Part shown: piece by piece, positions 1 to 7,616 of the stretch
Layout: each line of letters starts with the position of its first letter
Numbering within the stretch: position 1 is the stretch's first letter
Assembly (NCBI RefSeq): GCF_040518285.1
Contig: NZ_CP155449.1
Location: forward strand, 1,736,001 to 1,800,000
Reading direction: 5' to 3'
DNA from: Knoellia sp. S7-12
Lineage (GTDB): Bacteria > Actinomycetota > Actinomycetes > Actinomycetales > Dermatophilaceae
DNA: 64,000 nucleotides
The notes under the pieces: generated by a model
What the model saw: only the letters and a program-made list of their open reading frames with translations
Told to the model about the DNA's origin: nothing
Databases searched by the model: none
Made by a program: the position numbers and the translations under genes

Positions 1-616
1 CTTCCTCGGTCAGGTGATGACGTCGCGTCCGTGCGTGAACTGCCAGGCAACCGGCCAGGTCATCGAGGCGCCCTGCTACGAGTGCTCCGGCGACGGTCGA
101 GTGCGCACGCGTCGCACCATGACGATCCGGGTTCCCGCGGGCGTCGACACCGGCACCCGCATCCAGTTGGCGGGCGAGGGCGAGGTGGGTCCCGGCGACG
201 GTCCTCCCGGAGACCTCTACGTCGAGGTCGCTGTGCGCCGCGACAAGCGGTTCCAGCGACAGGGCGACGACCTGCACGCGACGCTCGAGCTCCCGATGAC
301 CGCGGCTGCGCTGGGCGCCAGCGTGCCCTTCGAGACCTTCGATGGTGTGAGTGACCTCGAGGTGCGGACCGGCATCCAGTCCGGCGAGCAGATCCGCCTG
401 CGCGGTCTCGGTGTGACGCACCTGCGTGGTTCTGGCCGCGGCGACATCATCATCCACGCGATGGTGCAGACGCCGACCAAGCTCAGCCATGAGCAGGAAG
501 GCCTGCTCCGCCAGCTCGCTCAGCTGCGTGAAGAGGAGAAGCCGACCGGCCACATCGCCAACCCTGCTGACGGCTCACTCTTCGGCAAGCTCCGCGACGC
601 CTTCAAGGCCCGCTGA
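1..616 (+). CDS. dnaJ: Chaperone DnaJ, C-terminal part (5' end outside window)
   Basis: The reading frame is open from base 2, so the gene enters the window already in progress; the J-domain and G/F region lie upstream. The visible part begins in the cysteine-rich zinc domain, with two CxxCxGxG repeats (CVNCQATG and CYECSGDG), probably repeats 3 and 4. It continues through the two beta-sandwich substrate-binding domains (IRVPAGVDTGTRIQLAGEGE, then LELPMTAAALGASVPFETFD) and a short basic tail ending in KLRDAFKAR. DnaJ presents unfolded clients to DnaK. Position next to rsmE suggests the hrcA-dnaJ-rsmE order common in actinobacteria. A long stem-loop follows the stop. Confidence 0.95.
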   Translation, partial: FLGQVMTSRPCVNCQATGQVIEAPCYECSGDGRVRTRRTMTIRVPAGVDTGTRIQLAGEGEVGPGDGPPGDLYVEVAVRRDKRFQRQGDDLHATLELPMTAAALGASVPFETFDGVSDLEVRTGIQSGEQIRLRGLGVTHLRGSGRGDIIIHAMVQTPTKLSHEQEGLLRQLAQLREEEKPTGHIANPADGSLFGKLRDAFKAR

Positions 617-634
617 CCCGATGCCCAGAATCCC

Positions 635-715
635 GATCGATGGCAAAAGAGTGCGGCGCACGCTCAGTTGCTCCTTCGTCGCAAACGCGCACCCCGCACT
701 CTTTTGCCATCGATC
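635..715. terminator. Long stem-loop behind dnaJ
   Basis: A 22-nt arm at 635-656 (GATCGATGGCAAAAGAGTGC...) is repeated perfectly as its reverse complement ending at 715, with a loop of about 37 nt. It starts 18 bases after the dnaJ stop and ends 21 bases before the rsmE start. There is no U-tract, so if it terminates transcription it is of the tail-less type seen in actinobacteria. The arms are longer than a terminator needs; see findings. Confidence 0.6.
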
Positions 716-736
716 AGCAGCGGGGTTGGGAACGCC

Positions 737-1480
737 ATGACGCTCGCGCTCTATCTCGTGACTCCGGGCGCTCTCGATGCGACCCGGGCTGGTGACGTCG
801 TCGTCCTCGACGGACCCGAGGGTCGGCACGCGGCGACGGTCAAGCGGACCCAGCGGGGCGAGCACTTGCGCCTGTCCGACGGTGCCGGTCGGGTCGTCAC
901 CGGAGAGGTCGAGTCGGTCGAGCGTGACCGGCTCACCCTGCGTGCAGAGTCGGTCGATCACGTGCCAGAGCCGAGCCCACGGTTCGTCCTCGTCCAGGCG
1001 CTCGCCAAGGGCGACCGGGACGATCAGGCCATCGAGGCCGCGACCGAGCTCGGTGTCGACGAGGTCGTCCCGTGGCAGGCCAGCCGGAGCATCGTCCAGT
1101 GGCGCGGTGACCGCGGGGCCAAGGCGTGGGCCAAGTGGGATGCCGTGCTGGTGGCCGCGACCAAGCAGTCGCGTCGTCCGCGTCGTCCCGTCCTCGCACC
1201 CGCCGCGACCACGGCGGCGCTCGCGGACCGCATTGCAAAGGGAGCAACGGCATACGTCCTCCATGAGGATGCCGACGACCCCCTGGCCGCACTCACCCTG
1301 CCGAGCGAGGGCGACGTCCTCGTCGTGGTCGGTCCCGAGGGTGGCATTGCGCCCGAGGAGTTGGACGCCCTGCGCACCGCTGGTGCATCGATCGTCCGGC
1401 TCGGCAACACGGTGCTCCGCTCGTCCAGCGCCGGACCCGCGGCCCTCGCGGTCCTCAGCGCCGCAACCCGCTGGCGCTGA
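737..1480 (+). CDS. rsmE: 16S rRNA (uracil1498-N3)-methyltransferase RsmE
   Basis: A 247-residue SPOUT-family methyltransferase that methylates U1498 in helix 44 of 16S rRNA using S-adenosylmethionine. An N-terminal PUA-like domain (GPEGRHAATVKRTQRGEHLRL) is followed by the knot domain with VLVQALAKGDR, the SAM-binding VVVGPEGG and the C-terminal LRSSSAGPAALAVL loop. I take the ATG at 737; an upstream in-frame ATG at 668 would lie inside the dnaJ hairpin and add residues foreign to the family. No strong Shine-Dalgarno sequence is visible. The gene ends flush against the stop of the convergent GerMN gene. Confidence 0.93.
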   Translation: MTLALYLVTPGALDATRAGDVVVLDGPEGRHAATVKRTQRGEHLRLSDGAGRVVTGEVESVERDRLTLRAESVDHVPEPSPRFVLVQALAKGDRDDQAIEAATELGVDEVVPWQASRSIVQWRGDRGAKAWAKWDAVLVAATKQSRRPRRPVLAPAATTAALADRIAKGATAYVLHEDADDPLAALTLPSEGDVLVVVGPEGGIAPEELDALRTAGASIVRLGNTVLRSSSAGPAALAVLSAATRWR

Positions 1481-2614
1481 TCAGCTGACCGTGAAGGTCA
1501 CGAGCCGCTCGGCGATGACCTTTGCCCCATCCTCGGCTGAGGACGTGAACGCCCTGAACGTGTAGGTCCCCGGTTCGAGCCGGCCGAGGTCGACGGCGAA
1601 CGTGCCGCGCGAAGGTGCGCCGATAGATGCCGTGACGAAGCCGTCACGCAGCGTCGTCGACCCACTGCGGAGCTCCCACTCAACGTTTGCCTCGAAGGCA
1701 ACGGCCTGACCACGCACCAGCACTGGTTCCGCTGCACGGACCGTCACGCCGGGGGATGGGGTGTCGACCCAGAGGTCGCACAACGTCTCGGGCGGAGTGC
1801 TGGCCCGCGTGAAGGGCGTCGCCGGGTCAAGCTGGCCCAGGATCTGGCCACCGCCCGGGGTGCTCAGGGTCACCGGCAGGTCGCCCCGCCCGACGGCCCC
1901 CTGTGCAGTCCACACCAGGGCCGCGACCGCGAGACGGGCACTGTCGGCATCGGACGCCGAGTCCCCAGGACCGGAGAGCCGCAGCGTGATCCGCTCGCGA
2001 GCGACATCGGCTGAAGTGACCGTCACTCCACGCCAGAGGTCCGACCGGCGCAGGGACTCCCCGACAGCTGCTGTGGCCCGAGCGGACTCGGACGCACCCA
2101 CCGCTGCTGACCTGAATTCACGGACGAGTCCGGGGCGGTCCGTCGTGCCACCGTTGGTTCCGACCCGATAGATCGCCTGAGCCACGATCGTCGTCGGAGC
2201 GGCCGGTTGCCCGGTCGGCGAGGGCGGCGTGGACGGCGTGGACGGCGAGGACGTGGGGCGAGACGTCGAGCTCGGCAAGGTCGACGATGAGGAGGACAAC
2301 GACGGTGCGGGGGGAGTGGGCGACGGCTCGAGCGAGGGTTCGACAGGGGTCGTCGCACTTGGTGTCCCGGCCGGTCGGGTCGGCCCTGCATCCGGCGCCG
2401 GGCGTGCGGTCCACACGGCACCCGCAATCGCGGCCGCAGCGGCGGCAACCCCCATCCCCGTGAGCCAACGTCTGCGGGCAGACGTGGGGAGCGGCTCCGA
2501 GGCCTCGCGCAGGATCGCGTCGAGACGATCGCGCGGACGGATCTCGCGTGCATGCGCGGCAAGGGCCTCCCTGAGCTCGCGTTCGGTGTCGGACGGATCC
2601 AGCTGGGTCGTCAT
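1481..2614 (-). CDS. GerMN/Gmad2-domain membrane protein, partner of SigE-type sigma factor
   Basis: A 377-residue protein with a charged cytoplasmic N-terminus (about 1-48), one membrane helix (about 50-69, LTGMGVAAAAAAIAGAVW), a Ser/Thr/Pro-rich linker (about 75-140), a GerMN-like middle domain and a C-terminal Gmad2 Ig-like domain (VDTPSPGVTVRAAEPVLVRG to the end). Its ATG overlaps the stop of the sigma-factor gene (ATGA), so the two are translationally coupled. I infer a membrane-anchored regulator or sensor of that sigma factor. GerMN/Gmad2 domains are known from spore germination proteins but also occur in non-sporulating actinobacterial lipoproteins. No zinc anti-sigma motif (HxxxCxxC) is present. 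Confidence 0.75.
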   Translation of the reverse strand: MTTQLDPSDTERELREALAAHAREIRPRDRLDAILREASEPLPTSARRRWLTGMGVAAAAAAIAGAVWTARPAPDAGPTRPAGTPSATTPVEPSLEPSPTPPAPSLSSSSSTLPSSTSRPTSSPSTPSTPPSPTGQPAAPTTIVAQAIYRVGTNGGTTDRPGLVREFRSAAVGASESARATAAVGESLRRSDLWRGVTVTSADVARERITLRLSGPGDSASDADSARLAVAALVWTAQGAVGRGDLPVTLSTPGGGQILGQLDPATPFTRASTPPETLCDLWVDTPSPGVTVRAAEPVLVRGQAVAFEANVEWELRSGSTTLRDGFVTASIGAPSRGTFAVDLGRLEPGTYTFRAFTSSAEDGAKVIAERLVTFTVS

Positions 2615-3153
2615 CGCTCCTCCATCTGGGTGCGCAGGGAGGCGAGGCCCCGGTGGGCGTGCGCCTTGACCGATCCGGGTGCGATGCCCAACGCGTCGGC
2701 GATCTGGGCCTCGCTGAGGTCGAGGTAGTAGCGCAGCACGAGCACTTCCCTCTGCCGTGTTGGCAGGCGCTGCAACCGAGCGAAAAGTTCCGCTGAACTT
2801 GTTGCCGACAGAGCCTCGTCTTCGGCGCTCACCGCGCGCAGGCGGTTGTTGGCGCGGGTCGAGTCGAGGTAGCGCTGCTCCACCTTGTGGTGCCGGAGCG
2901 CTGAGCGGGCACCGTTGACGACGCACTGCCGCAGGTATGCCGCGCCGCGCCCTTCGCGGACGTCGTGCCACTTGCGATGGAGCGAGACGAAGGCGTCCTG
3001 CGCGATCTCCTCGGCGAGGAGGTCGTCGTGGACGAAGAGCCAGGCGAGGCGGACCATGGGACGCCAGTGCACGGCATACAGGCTCGACACGCCGTCATCG
3101 GCGGCCGCGCGCGCTGCTGCGTCACGTCGAGTGCCCACGAGTGTCATTGTCAC
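2611..3153 (-). CDS. SigE-family (ECF-like) RNA polymerase sigma factor
   Basis: 180 residues with the two sigma modules. Region 2 is near residues 27-95 (YAVHWRPMVRLAWLFVHDDL, EEIAQDAFVSLHRKW). Region 4 is near 128-175 (LPTRQREVLVLRYYLDLSEA, ADALGIAPGSVKAHAHRGLA). It would direct RNA polymerase to a dedicated promoter set. The downstream overlapping membrane protein is the likely partner or regulator. The start is the ATG at 3153; three in-frame candidates lie close together (MTMTL), so the exact residue is uncertain. The intergenic space to the divergent HIT gene is only 44 bp. Confidence 0.9.
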   Translation of the reverse strand: MTMTLVGTRRDAAARAAADDGVSSLYAVHWRPMVRLAWLFVHDDLLAEEIAQDAFVSLHRKWHDVREGRGAAYLRQCVVNGARSALRHHKVEQRYLDSTRANNRLRAVSAEDEALSATSSAELFARLQRLPTRQREVLVLRYYLDLSEAQIADALGIAPGSVKAHAHRGLASLRTQMEER

Positions 3154-3197
3154 GCTGGTGAGACGCGTTGCGGGCCTGATCGGTTTACTGTCGCTAC

Positions 3198-3545
3198 ATG
3201 TCTTCAGCTGACTGTCTCTTCTGCAAGTTCGTCTCCGGCGTCGTCGAACCAGACGTCGTGGGCGAGACGGAGCACAGCCTCGCCTTCCGCGACATCAACC
3301 CGCAGGCACCCACCCACGTCCTCGTCGTCCCCAAGCGGCACGTGGCCAATGCTGGCGAACTGGCCGAGGTCTCACCGGACAACCTGCAGGACGTGGTGTT
3401 GCTGGCCCGGGCCGTGGCGGACGACGAGGGCCTGGGCGGGGACTACCGCCTCGTCTTCAACACGGGGGCCGGTGCAGGTCAGAGCGTGTTCCACGCGCAC
3501 CTCCACCTGCTGGGCGGCCGGTCAATGCAATGGCCGCCTGGCTGA
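3198..3545 (+). CDS. HIT-family nucleotide-binding protein
   Basis: 115 residues of histidine triad fold. The triad HAHLHLL is at residues 99-105, preceded by NTGAGAGQSVFH, and the N-terminal CLFCKFVSG pair of cysteines is typical of the HinT/PKCI branch, which hydrolyses purine nucleoside phosphoramidates. It lies just upstream of phoH as in many actinobacteria. A -10-like TTTACT ends 8 bases before the ATG with no Shine-Dalgarno sequence, consistent with a leaderless mRNA. Confidence 0.92.
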   Translation: MSSADCLFCKFVSGVVEPDVVGETEHSLAFRDINPQAPTHVLVVPKRHVANAGELAEVSPDNLQDVVLLARAVADDEGLGGDYRLVFNTGAGAGQSVFHAHLHLLGGRSMQWPPG

Positions 3546-3570
3546 AGCGAACCGTAGACTCATGGGTGAC

Positions 3571-4641
3571 ATGACAGACGCACCCCACCCGTCCACGCCC
3601 ACCGAGACGTCGACGCACCTTCCCGTCCACACGGTCACGATCCCCGCTGACGTGCCGATGGTGTCCCTCCTCGGCCCCAGGGACGAGGTGCTCCGCACCA
3701 TCGAGCGGCAGTTCCCGATGACCTCGATCCACGTGCGCGGCAACGAGTTCCACATCTCCGGCACCAGCCCCGAGGTGGCCCTCGTCGAGCGCGTCATCGA
3801 CGAGCTGCTGGCGGTGATCGACGGCGGACAGTCGCTCAACCGTGACTCCGTCGAGCGTTCCATCGCCATGATGCGGGCGCAGACCACCGAGCGCCCGGCT
3901 GACGTCCTCACGATGAACATCGTGTCGTCGCGGGGTCGCACGATCCGCCCCAAGACCCTTGGGCAGAAGCGCTACGTCGAGGCGATCGACGAGCACACCA
4001 TCACCTTCGGCGTCGGCCCAGCGGGCACGGGCAAGACCTATCTGGCGATGGCCAAGGCCGTGGCAGCGCTCCAGGCCAAGCAGGTCAACCGGATCATCCT
4101 CACCCGACCGGCCGTCGAAGCGGGGGAGCGGTTGGGCTTCCTCCCGGGCACGCTCAACGACAAGATCGACCCCTACCTGCGTCCGCTCTACGACGCGCTC
4201 CACGACATGGTCGACCCCGACTCCATCCCGCGGCTCATGGCAGCCGGGACGATCGAGGTGGCCCCGCTCGCGTTCATGCGCGGACGTTCCATCAACGACT
4301 CGTTCGTCATCCTCGACGAGGCGCAGAACACCACGCCCGAGCAAATGAAGATGTTCCTCACCCGCCTGGGCTTCGGTTCCAAGATGGTGGTCACGGGAGA
4401 TGTGACGCAGGTCGACCTGCCCGGTGGAACGACGAGCGGGCTGCGCATCGTGCGCGACATCCTCACTGACCTCGAGGACATCCACTTCGCCGAGCTCACG
4501 GCCCAGGACGTCGTGCGTCACCGCCTCGTCGGCGAGATCGTCGAGGCCTACGGCCGCTTTGACGCCGACCAGGAAGGCGGCTCCACCCCCTCACGTTCGC
4601 GCCGTGTGAACCGACCCGCGGACCGGGAGGGTGACGCATGA
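3571..4641 (+). CDS. phoH: PhoH-family ATPase
   Basis: About 356 residues. An N-terminal KH-like or RNA-binding region (about 25-85) precedes a P-loop ATPase domain: Walker A GPAGTGKT (about 149-156), [15 protein letters not shown], Walker [20 protein letters not shown] and the [12 protein letters not shown] sensor. PhoH-like proteins are ATP-dependent RNA-associated enzymes; coupling to ybeY through an ATGA overlap fits a role in RNA processing or ribosome quality control. ATG at 3571 is preferred over 3562 because a -10-like TAGACT (3555-3560) would place the transcript start between them. Longer in-frame extensions read back through the HIT gene and are not credible. Confidence 0.92.
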   Translation: MTDAPHPSTPTETSTHLPVHTVTIPADVPMVSLLGPRDEVLRTIERQFPMTSIHVRGNEFHISGTSPEVALVERVIDELLAVIDGGQSLNRDSVERSIAMMRAQTTERPADVLTMNIVSSRGRTIRPKTLGQKRYVEAIDEHTITFGVGPAGTGKTYLAMAKAVAALQAKQVNRIILTRPAVEAGERLGFLPGTLNDKIDPYLRPLYDALHDMVDPDSIPRLMAAGTIEVAPLAFMRGRSINDSFVILDEAQNTTPEQMKMFLTRLGFGSKMVVTGDVTQVDLPGGTTSGLRIVRDILTDLEDIHFAELTAQDVVRHRLVGEIVEAYGRFDADQEGGSTPSRSRRVNRPADREGDA

Positions 4642-5105
4642 GCATCGACGTCCTCAACGAAACCGAGTTCGCTCTCGACGAGCTCGAACTCGTCGCCTGC
4701 GCCCGCTATGTCATGGGCGAGATGAAGGTCCACCCCCAGGCCGACCTCTGCCTGCGGCTCGTGGACGAGGCGGCCATGGAGACCCTTCACGTGCAGTGGA
4801 TGGACCTTCCGGGACCGACCGACGTCATGAGCTTCCCGATGGACGAGCTGCGTCCCGGCAGCGACGACGACGACCCCGAAGAGGGCGTTCTCGGCGACAT
4901 CGTCCTGTGCCCGAGCGTGGCGCAGAAGCAGGCGTCAGACGCTGGCCACGCCACCGAGGAGGAGCTCCTCCTCCTCACGACGCACGGCATCCTCCACCTG
5001 CTCGGCTACGACCACGCCGAGCCCGAGGAAGAGCGCGAGATGTTCGAGCTGCAGCGCCAGCTGCTCCTCACCTTCCTCGCGACGAGGGGCCGACACGGTG
5101 CCTGA
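4638..5105 (+). CDS. ybeY: Endoribonuclease YbeY
   Basis: 155 residues. The diagnostic zinc motif [11 protein letters not shown] lies at residues 116-126 with the three histidines present (116, 120, 126). It acts in 16S rRNA 3'-end maturation and late ribosome quality control. The ATG overlaps the phoH stop (ATGA). An acidic insert DDDDPEEG near residue 77 replaces the usual short turn and is common in actinobacterial homologues. A compact hairpin sits between its stop and the next gene. Confidence 0.95.
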   Translation: MSIDVLNETEFALDELELVACARYVMGEMKVHPQADLCLRLVDEAAMETLHVQWMDLPGPTDVMSFPMDELRPGSDDDDPEEGVLGDIVLCPSVAQKQASDAGHATEEELLLLTTHGILHLLGYDHAEPEEEREMFELQRQLLLTFLATRGRHGA

Positions 5106-5114
5106 CCCAGCCAG

Positions 5115-5139
5115 TCCCGACACCATCGTGGTGTCGGGA
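5115..5139 (+). terminator. Perfect short hairpin between ybeY and the CBS-domain gene
   Basis: TCCCGACACCA, a 3-nt loop TCG, then its exact reverse complement TGGTGTCGGGA: an 11-bp stem with no mismatch, 10 bases after the ybeY stop and 17 before the next ATG. It could terminate or attenuate read-through in an otherwise tightly packed operon, or stabilise the upstream mRNA. There is no U-tract. Confidence 0.55.
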
Positions 5140-5156
5140 GCCCGGACGGTGGCCTC

Positions 5157-6458
5157 ATGACCAGGCTCATCGTCATCAGCATTCTCGGCCTTGTTCTCGC
5201 CTTCGCCCTGTCGGCCGCGGAGGCCGCCCTCTCCCGGGTGTCGCGCGTGCGCGCCCAGGAGCTCCATGACGACGGGCGGGCTGGCTCCACGGCTCTGGCC
5301 ACGGTCGTGGCCGACAGTGCGGCATACCTCTCGGTCTTGTCGTTCGTGCGCGTCATCGCGGAGATGACCACAGCAGTCCTCGTGACGGTCGCCGTCCACC
5401 GGGTCGTCGATGGCACGTGGAAGCCTCTGCTCACGGCGATCGCGATCATGGCGGTCGTCTCGTTCGCCCTCGTCGGGGTCTCACCGCGCACCTTGGGTGG
5501 TCAGCACGCCACGTCGGTCTCGTTGTTCGCGGCGCCGGTCGCGATCTGGCTGCGCCGAGTCCTCGGGCCGCTCTCGCGGCTGCTGGTGCTCTTTGCCAAC
5601 GCCGTCACGCCGGGTCGTGGCTACCGTGACGGACCGTTCGACAGCGAGTCCGAGCTGCGTGACTTGGTCGACATGGCGGGGGAGTCCTCGCTCATCGAGG
5701 CCGGCGAGCGCCAGATGATCCACTCCGTCTTTGAGCTCGGCGACACGCTCGCCCGTGAGGTCATGGTCCCGCGCACCGACATGGTGACGATCGGCTCCGA
5801 CCGCGAGGCCCGCAAGGCGATGAATCTCTTTCTCCGCAGCGGTTATTCGCGCATCCCCGTGACCGGCGAGGACTCCGATGATGTGCTCGGACTGCTCTAC
5901 TTCAAGGACGTCGTGCGTCGGATCACGGCTGACCCGGCAAGCGCCAAGGCGCCCGTCGTCGACCTCATGCGACCCATGCCCTTCATCCCTGAGTCCAAGC
6001 CCGTCGACGCTCTGCTCCGCGAGATGCAGCGCGACCAGACCCACTTCGCACTCGTCATCGACGAGTGGGGAGGCACTGCTGGTCTCGTGACGATCGAGGA
6101 CATCATCGAGGAGATCGTGGGTGAGATCGCTGATGAGTACGACCGCGAGACCCCAGACCTCGAAGAGCTCGGGGACGGCCGATGGCGCGTCGACGCGACG
6201 ATGGACATCGACGACCTCGCTGACGAGCTCGGGGTGACGATCGACGAGGACGAGGTCGACACCGTCGGCGGACTCATCGGCAAGACCATCGGGCGGGTGC
6301 CGATCCTGGGCTCGACGTGTCAGGTGGCCGGGCTGCGGCTCACGGCCGAACGCATGGCCGGACGCCGGCACCGCATCGCCACCGTCATCGTCGAGCGCGT
6401 CGCAGCAGGCGACCGCGAGATGATGCACACAGCCGACACCGGGAGTTCCCATGACTGA
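5157..6458 (+). CDS. CNNM/CorC-family membrane protein (DUF21, CBS pair, CorC_HlyC)
   Basis: 433 residues. Three to four N-terminal membrane segments of the DUF21 type (about 1-160) are followed by two CBS domains (about 190-310, including EVMVPRTDMVTIG and FALVIDEWGGTAGLVTIEDI) and a C-terminal CorC_HlyC domain (DIDDLADELGVTIDEDEVDT). Family members are annotated as hemolysins but act in Mg2+/Co2+ transport or metal homeostasis at the membrane. The last bases overlap the era start by 8 nt. A second member of the family is at 41349-42704, so the two are paralogues with separate contexts. Confidence 0.88.
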   Translation: MTRLIVISILGLVLAFALSAAEAALSRVSRVRAQELHDDGRAGSTALATVVADSAAYLSVLSFVRVIAEMTTAVLVTVAVHRVVDGTWKPLLTAIAIMAVVSFALVGVSPRTLGGQHATSVSLFAAPVAIWLRRVLGPLSRLLVLFANAVTPGRGYRDGPFDSESELRDLVDMAGESSLIEAGERQMIHSVFELGDTLAREVMVPRTDMVTIGSDREARKAMNLFLRSGYSRIPVTGEDSDDVLGLLYFKDVVRRITADPASAKAPVVDLMRPMPFIPESKPVDALLREMQRDQTHFALVIDEWGGTAGLVTIEDIIEEIVGEIADEYDRETPDLEELGDGRWRVDATMDIDDLADELGVTIDEDEVDTVGGLIGKTIGRVPILGSTCQVAGLRLTAERMAGRRHRIATVIVERVAAGDREMMHTADTGSSHD

Positions 6459-7404
6459 CGACGTCACCGCCGAATCCGGCAACAGCCAGAAGCCTGCGTA
6501 TGCCGCCGGCTTCGCCTGCCTGATCGGCCGCCCCAACGCCGGGAAGTCGACGCTGACGAACGCTCTCGTCGGCGAGAAGGTCGCCATCACGTCGAGCAAG
6601 CCACAGACGACGCGGCACACGATCCGCGGCATCGTCAGCCTGCCCAACAGCCAGCTGATCCTCGTGGACACGCCTGGGCTGCACAAGCCTCGAACGTTGC
6701 TGGGGGAGCGGCTCAACGACCTCGTGCGAGCCACCTTGCTCGACGTCGACGTCGTGGGTTTCTGCCTCCCCTCGGACCAGAGGATCGGGCCGGGTGACCA
6801 ATACATCGCGCGCGAGCTGGCCGAGCTGCGCTGGGCCAAACGCACGCCGATGGTCGCGTTGGCCACGAAGTCCGACAAGGTCGACCGCCAGCGTCTCGCT
6901 GAGCACCTCATCGCCATCGACCAGCTCGGTGAATGGGACGAGATCGTGCCGTGCTCCGCGACCAGGGGCGACCAGATCGACACCGTGGGAGCGGTGCTTG
7001 CGAAGTACCTCCCGCGCTCGCCCGGGCCGCTCTATCCCGACGACGTGCTCACCGACGAGCCGCACGTGATCATGATCGCCGAGCTCGTCCGTGAGGCTGC
7101 GCTCGAGGGTGTGCGCGACGAGCTCCCCCACTCGCTGGCAGTCGTCGTCGAAGAGATGTTGCCGCGTGAGGACCGACCCGAGGGCAAGCCCATGATGGAT
7201 GTGCGGGTCAACGTCTTCGTGGAGCGCTCGTCACAGAAGGCGATCATCATCGGACGCGGTGGCTCGAGGCTGCGCGAAGTGGGGACCACGGCGCGTGAGG
7301 GCATCGAGAAGCTGCTCGGTCAGCGCGTCCACCTCGACCTCCACGTCAAGGTCGCAAAGGACTGGCAGCGAGACCCAAAACAGCTGCAACGCCTGGGTTT
7401 CTGA
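6451..7404 (+). CDS. era: GTPase Era
   Basis: 317 residues. The G1 motif GRPNAGKST is at about 26-34, followed by the G2 segment KPQTTRHTIRG, G3 DTPGLHKPR, a G4-like TKSDK and a C-terminal KH RNA-binding domain containing VFVERSSQKAIIIGRGGSRL. Era binds the 3' end of 16S rRNA and is needed for 30S assembly. Overlap with the preceding gene and the ybeY neighbourhood place all of these in one ribosome-maturation operon. The first 18 residues are a variable tail. Confidence 0.96.
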   Translation: MTDDVTAESGNSQKPAYAAGFACLIGRPNAGKSTLTNALVGEKVAITSSKPQTTRHTIRGIVSLPNSQLILVDTPGLHKPRTLLGERLNDLVRATLLDVDVVGFCLPSDQRIGPGDQYIARELAELRWAKRTPMVALATKSDKVDRQRLAEHLIAIDQLGEWDEIVPCSATRGDQIDTVGAVLAKYLPRSPGPLYPDDVLTDEPHVIMIAELVREAALEGVRDELPHSLAVVVEEMLPREDRPEGKPMMDVRVNVFVERSSQKAIIIGRGGSRLREVGTTAREGIEKLLGQRVHLDLHVKVAKDWQRDPKQLQRLGF

Positions 7405-7450
7405 CCCTCAAAGATGCGCGGGCGGCATACCTCGCTGTCGTCCAGTAGGA

Positions 7451-7481
7451 GCGCCAAAAAGCGACTCGACGTCGCAGGCGC
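7451..7481 (+). terminator. Possible terminator behind era
   Basis: A two-part stem: outer GCGCC/GGCGC and inner GCGAC-TCGAC-GTCGC, interrupted on one side by AAAAA. It lies 47 bases after the era stop in the 212-bp gap before the BCCT gene. The rest of the gap shows a GGCATAC word (7424-7430) and no convincing promoter hexamers. Confidence 0.35.
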
Positions 7482-7616
7482 CCGAAGTCTCAAGTTGTGA
7501 TCGACAGCAGGGTTCGGCATGGTGGACAGGTTGCACGAACCCGAACCGAGCGGCACACGAGCCGCGGACGACACTGACGAGAACAGCAAAGGAGCGGCGT
7601 TCGCGCCGAATCACCT

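Noticed and set aside
2615..2971. Upstream in-frame extension of the GerMN/Gmad2 gene
   Set aside because: It would lie inside the sigma-factor gene; the ATG at 2614 overlaps the sigma stop as ATGA and gives a natural N-terminus.
5481..6983. 500-codon frame antisense to the CorC-like gene and era
   Set aside because: It crosses two firmly identified genes and has no family resemblance.
7405..7616. A small gene between era and the BCCT transporter
   Set aside because: Short frames in this gap have no start with a ribosome site and no recognisable sequence; only a weak hairpin and one GGCATAC word are present.
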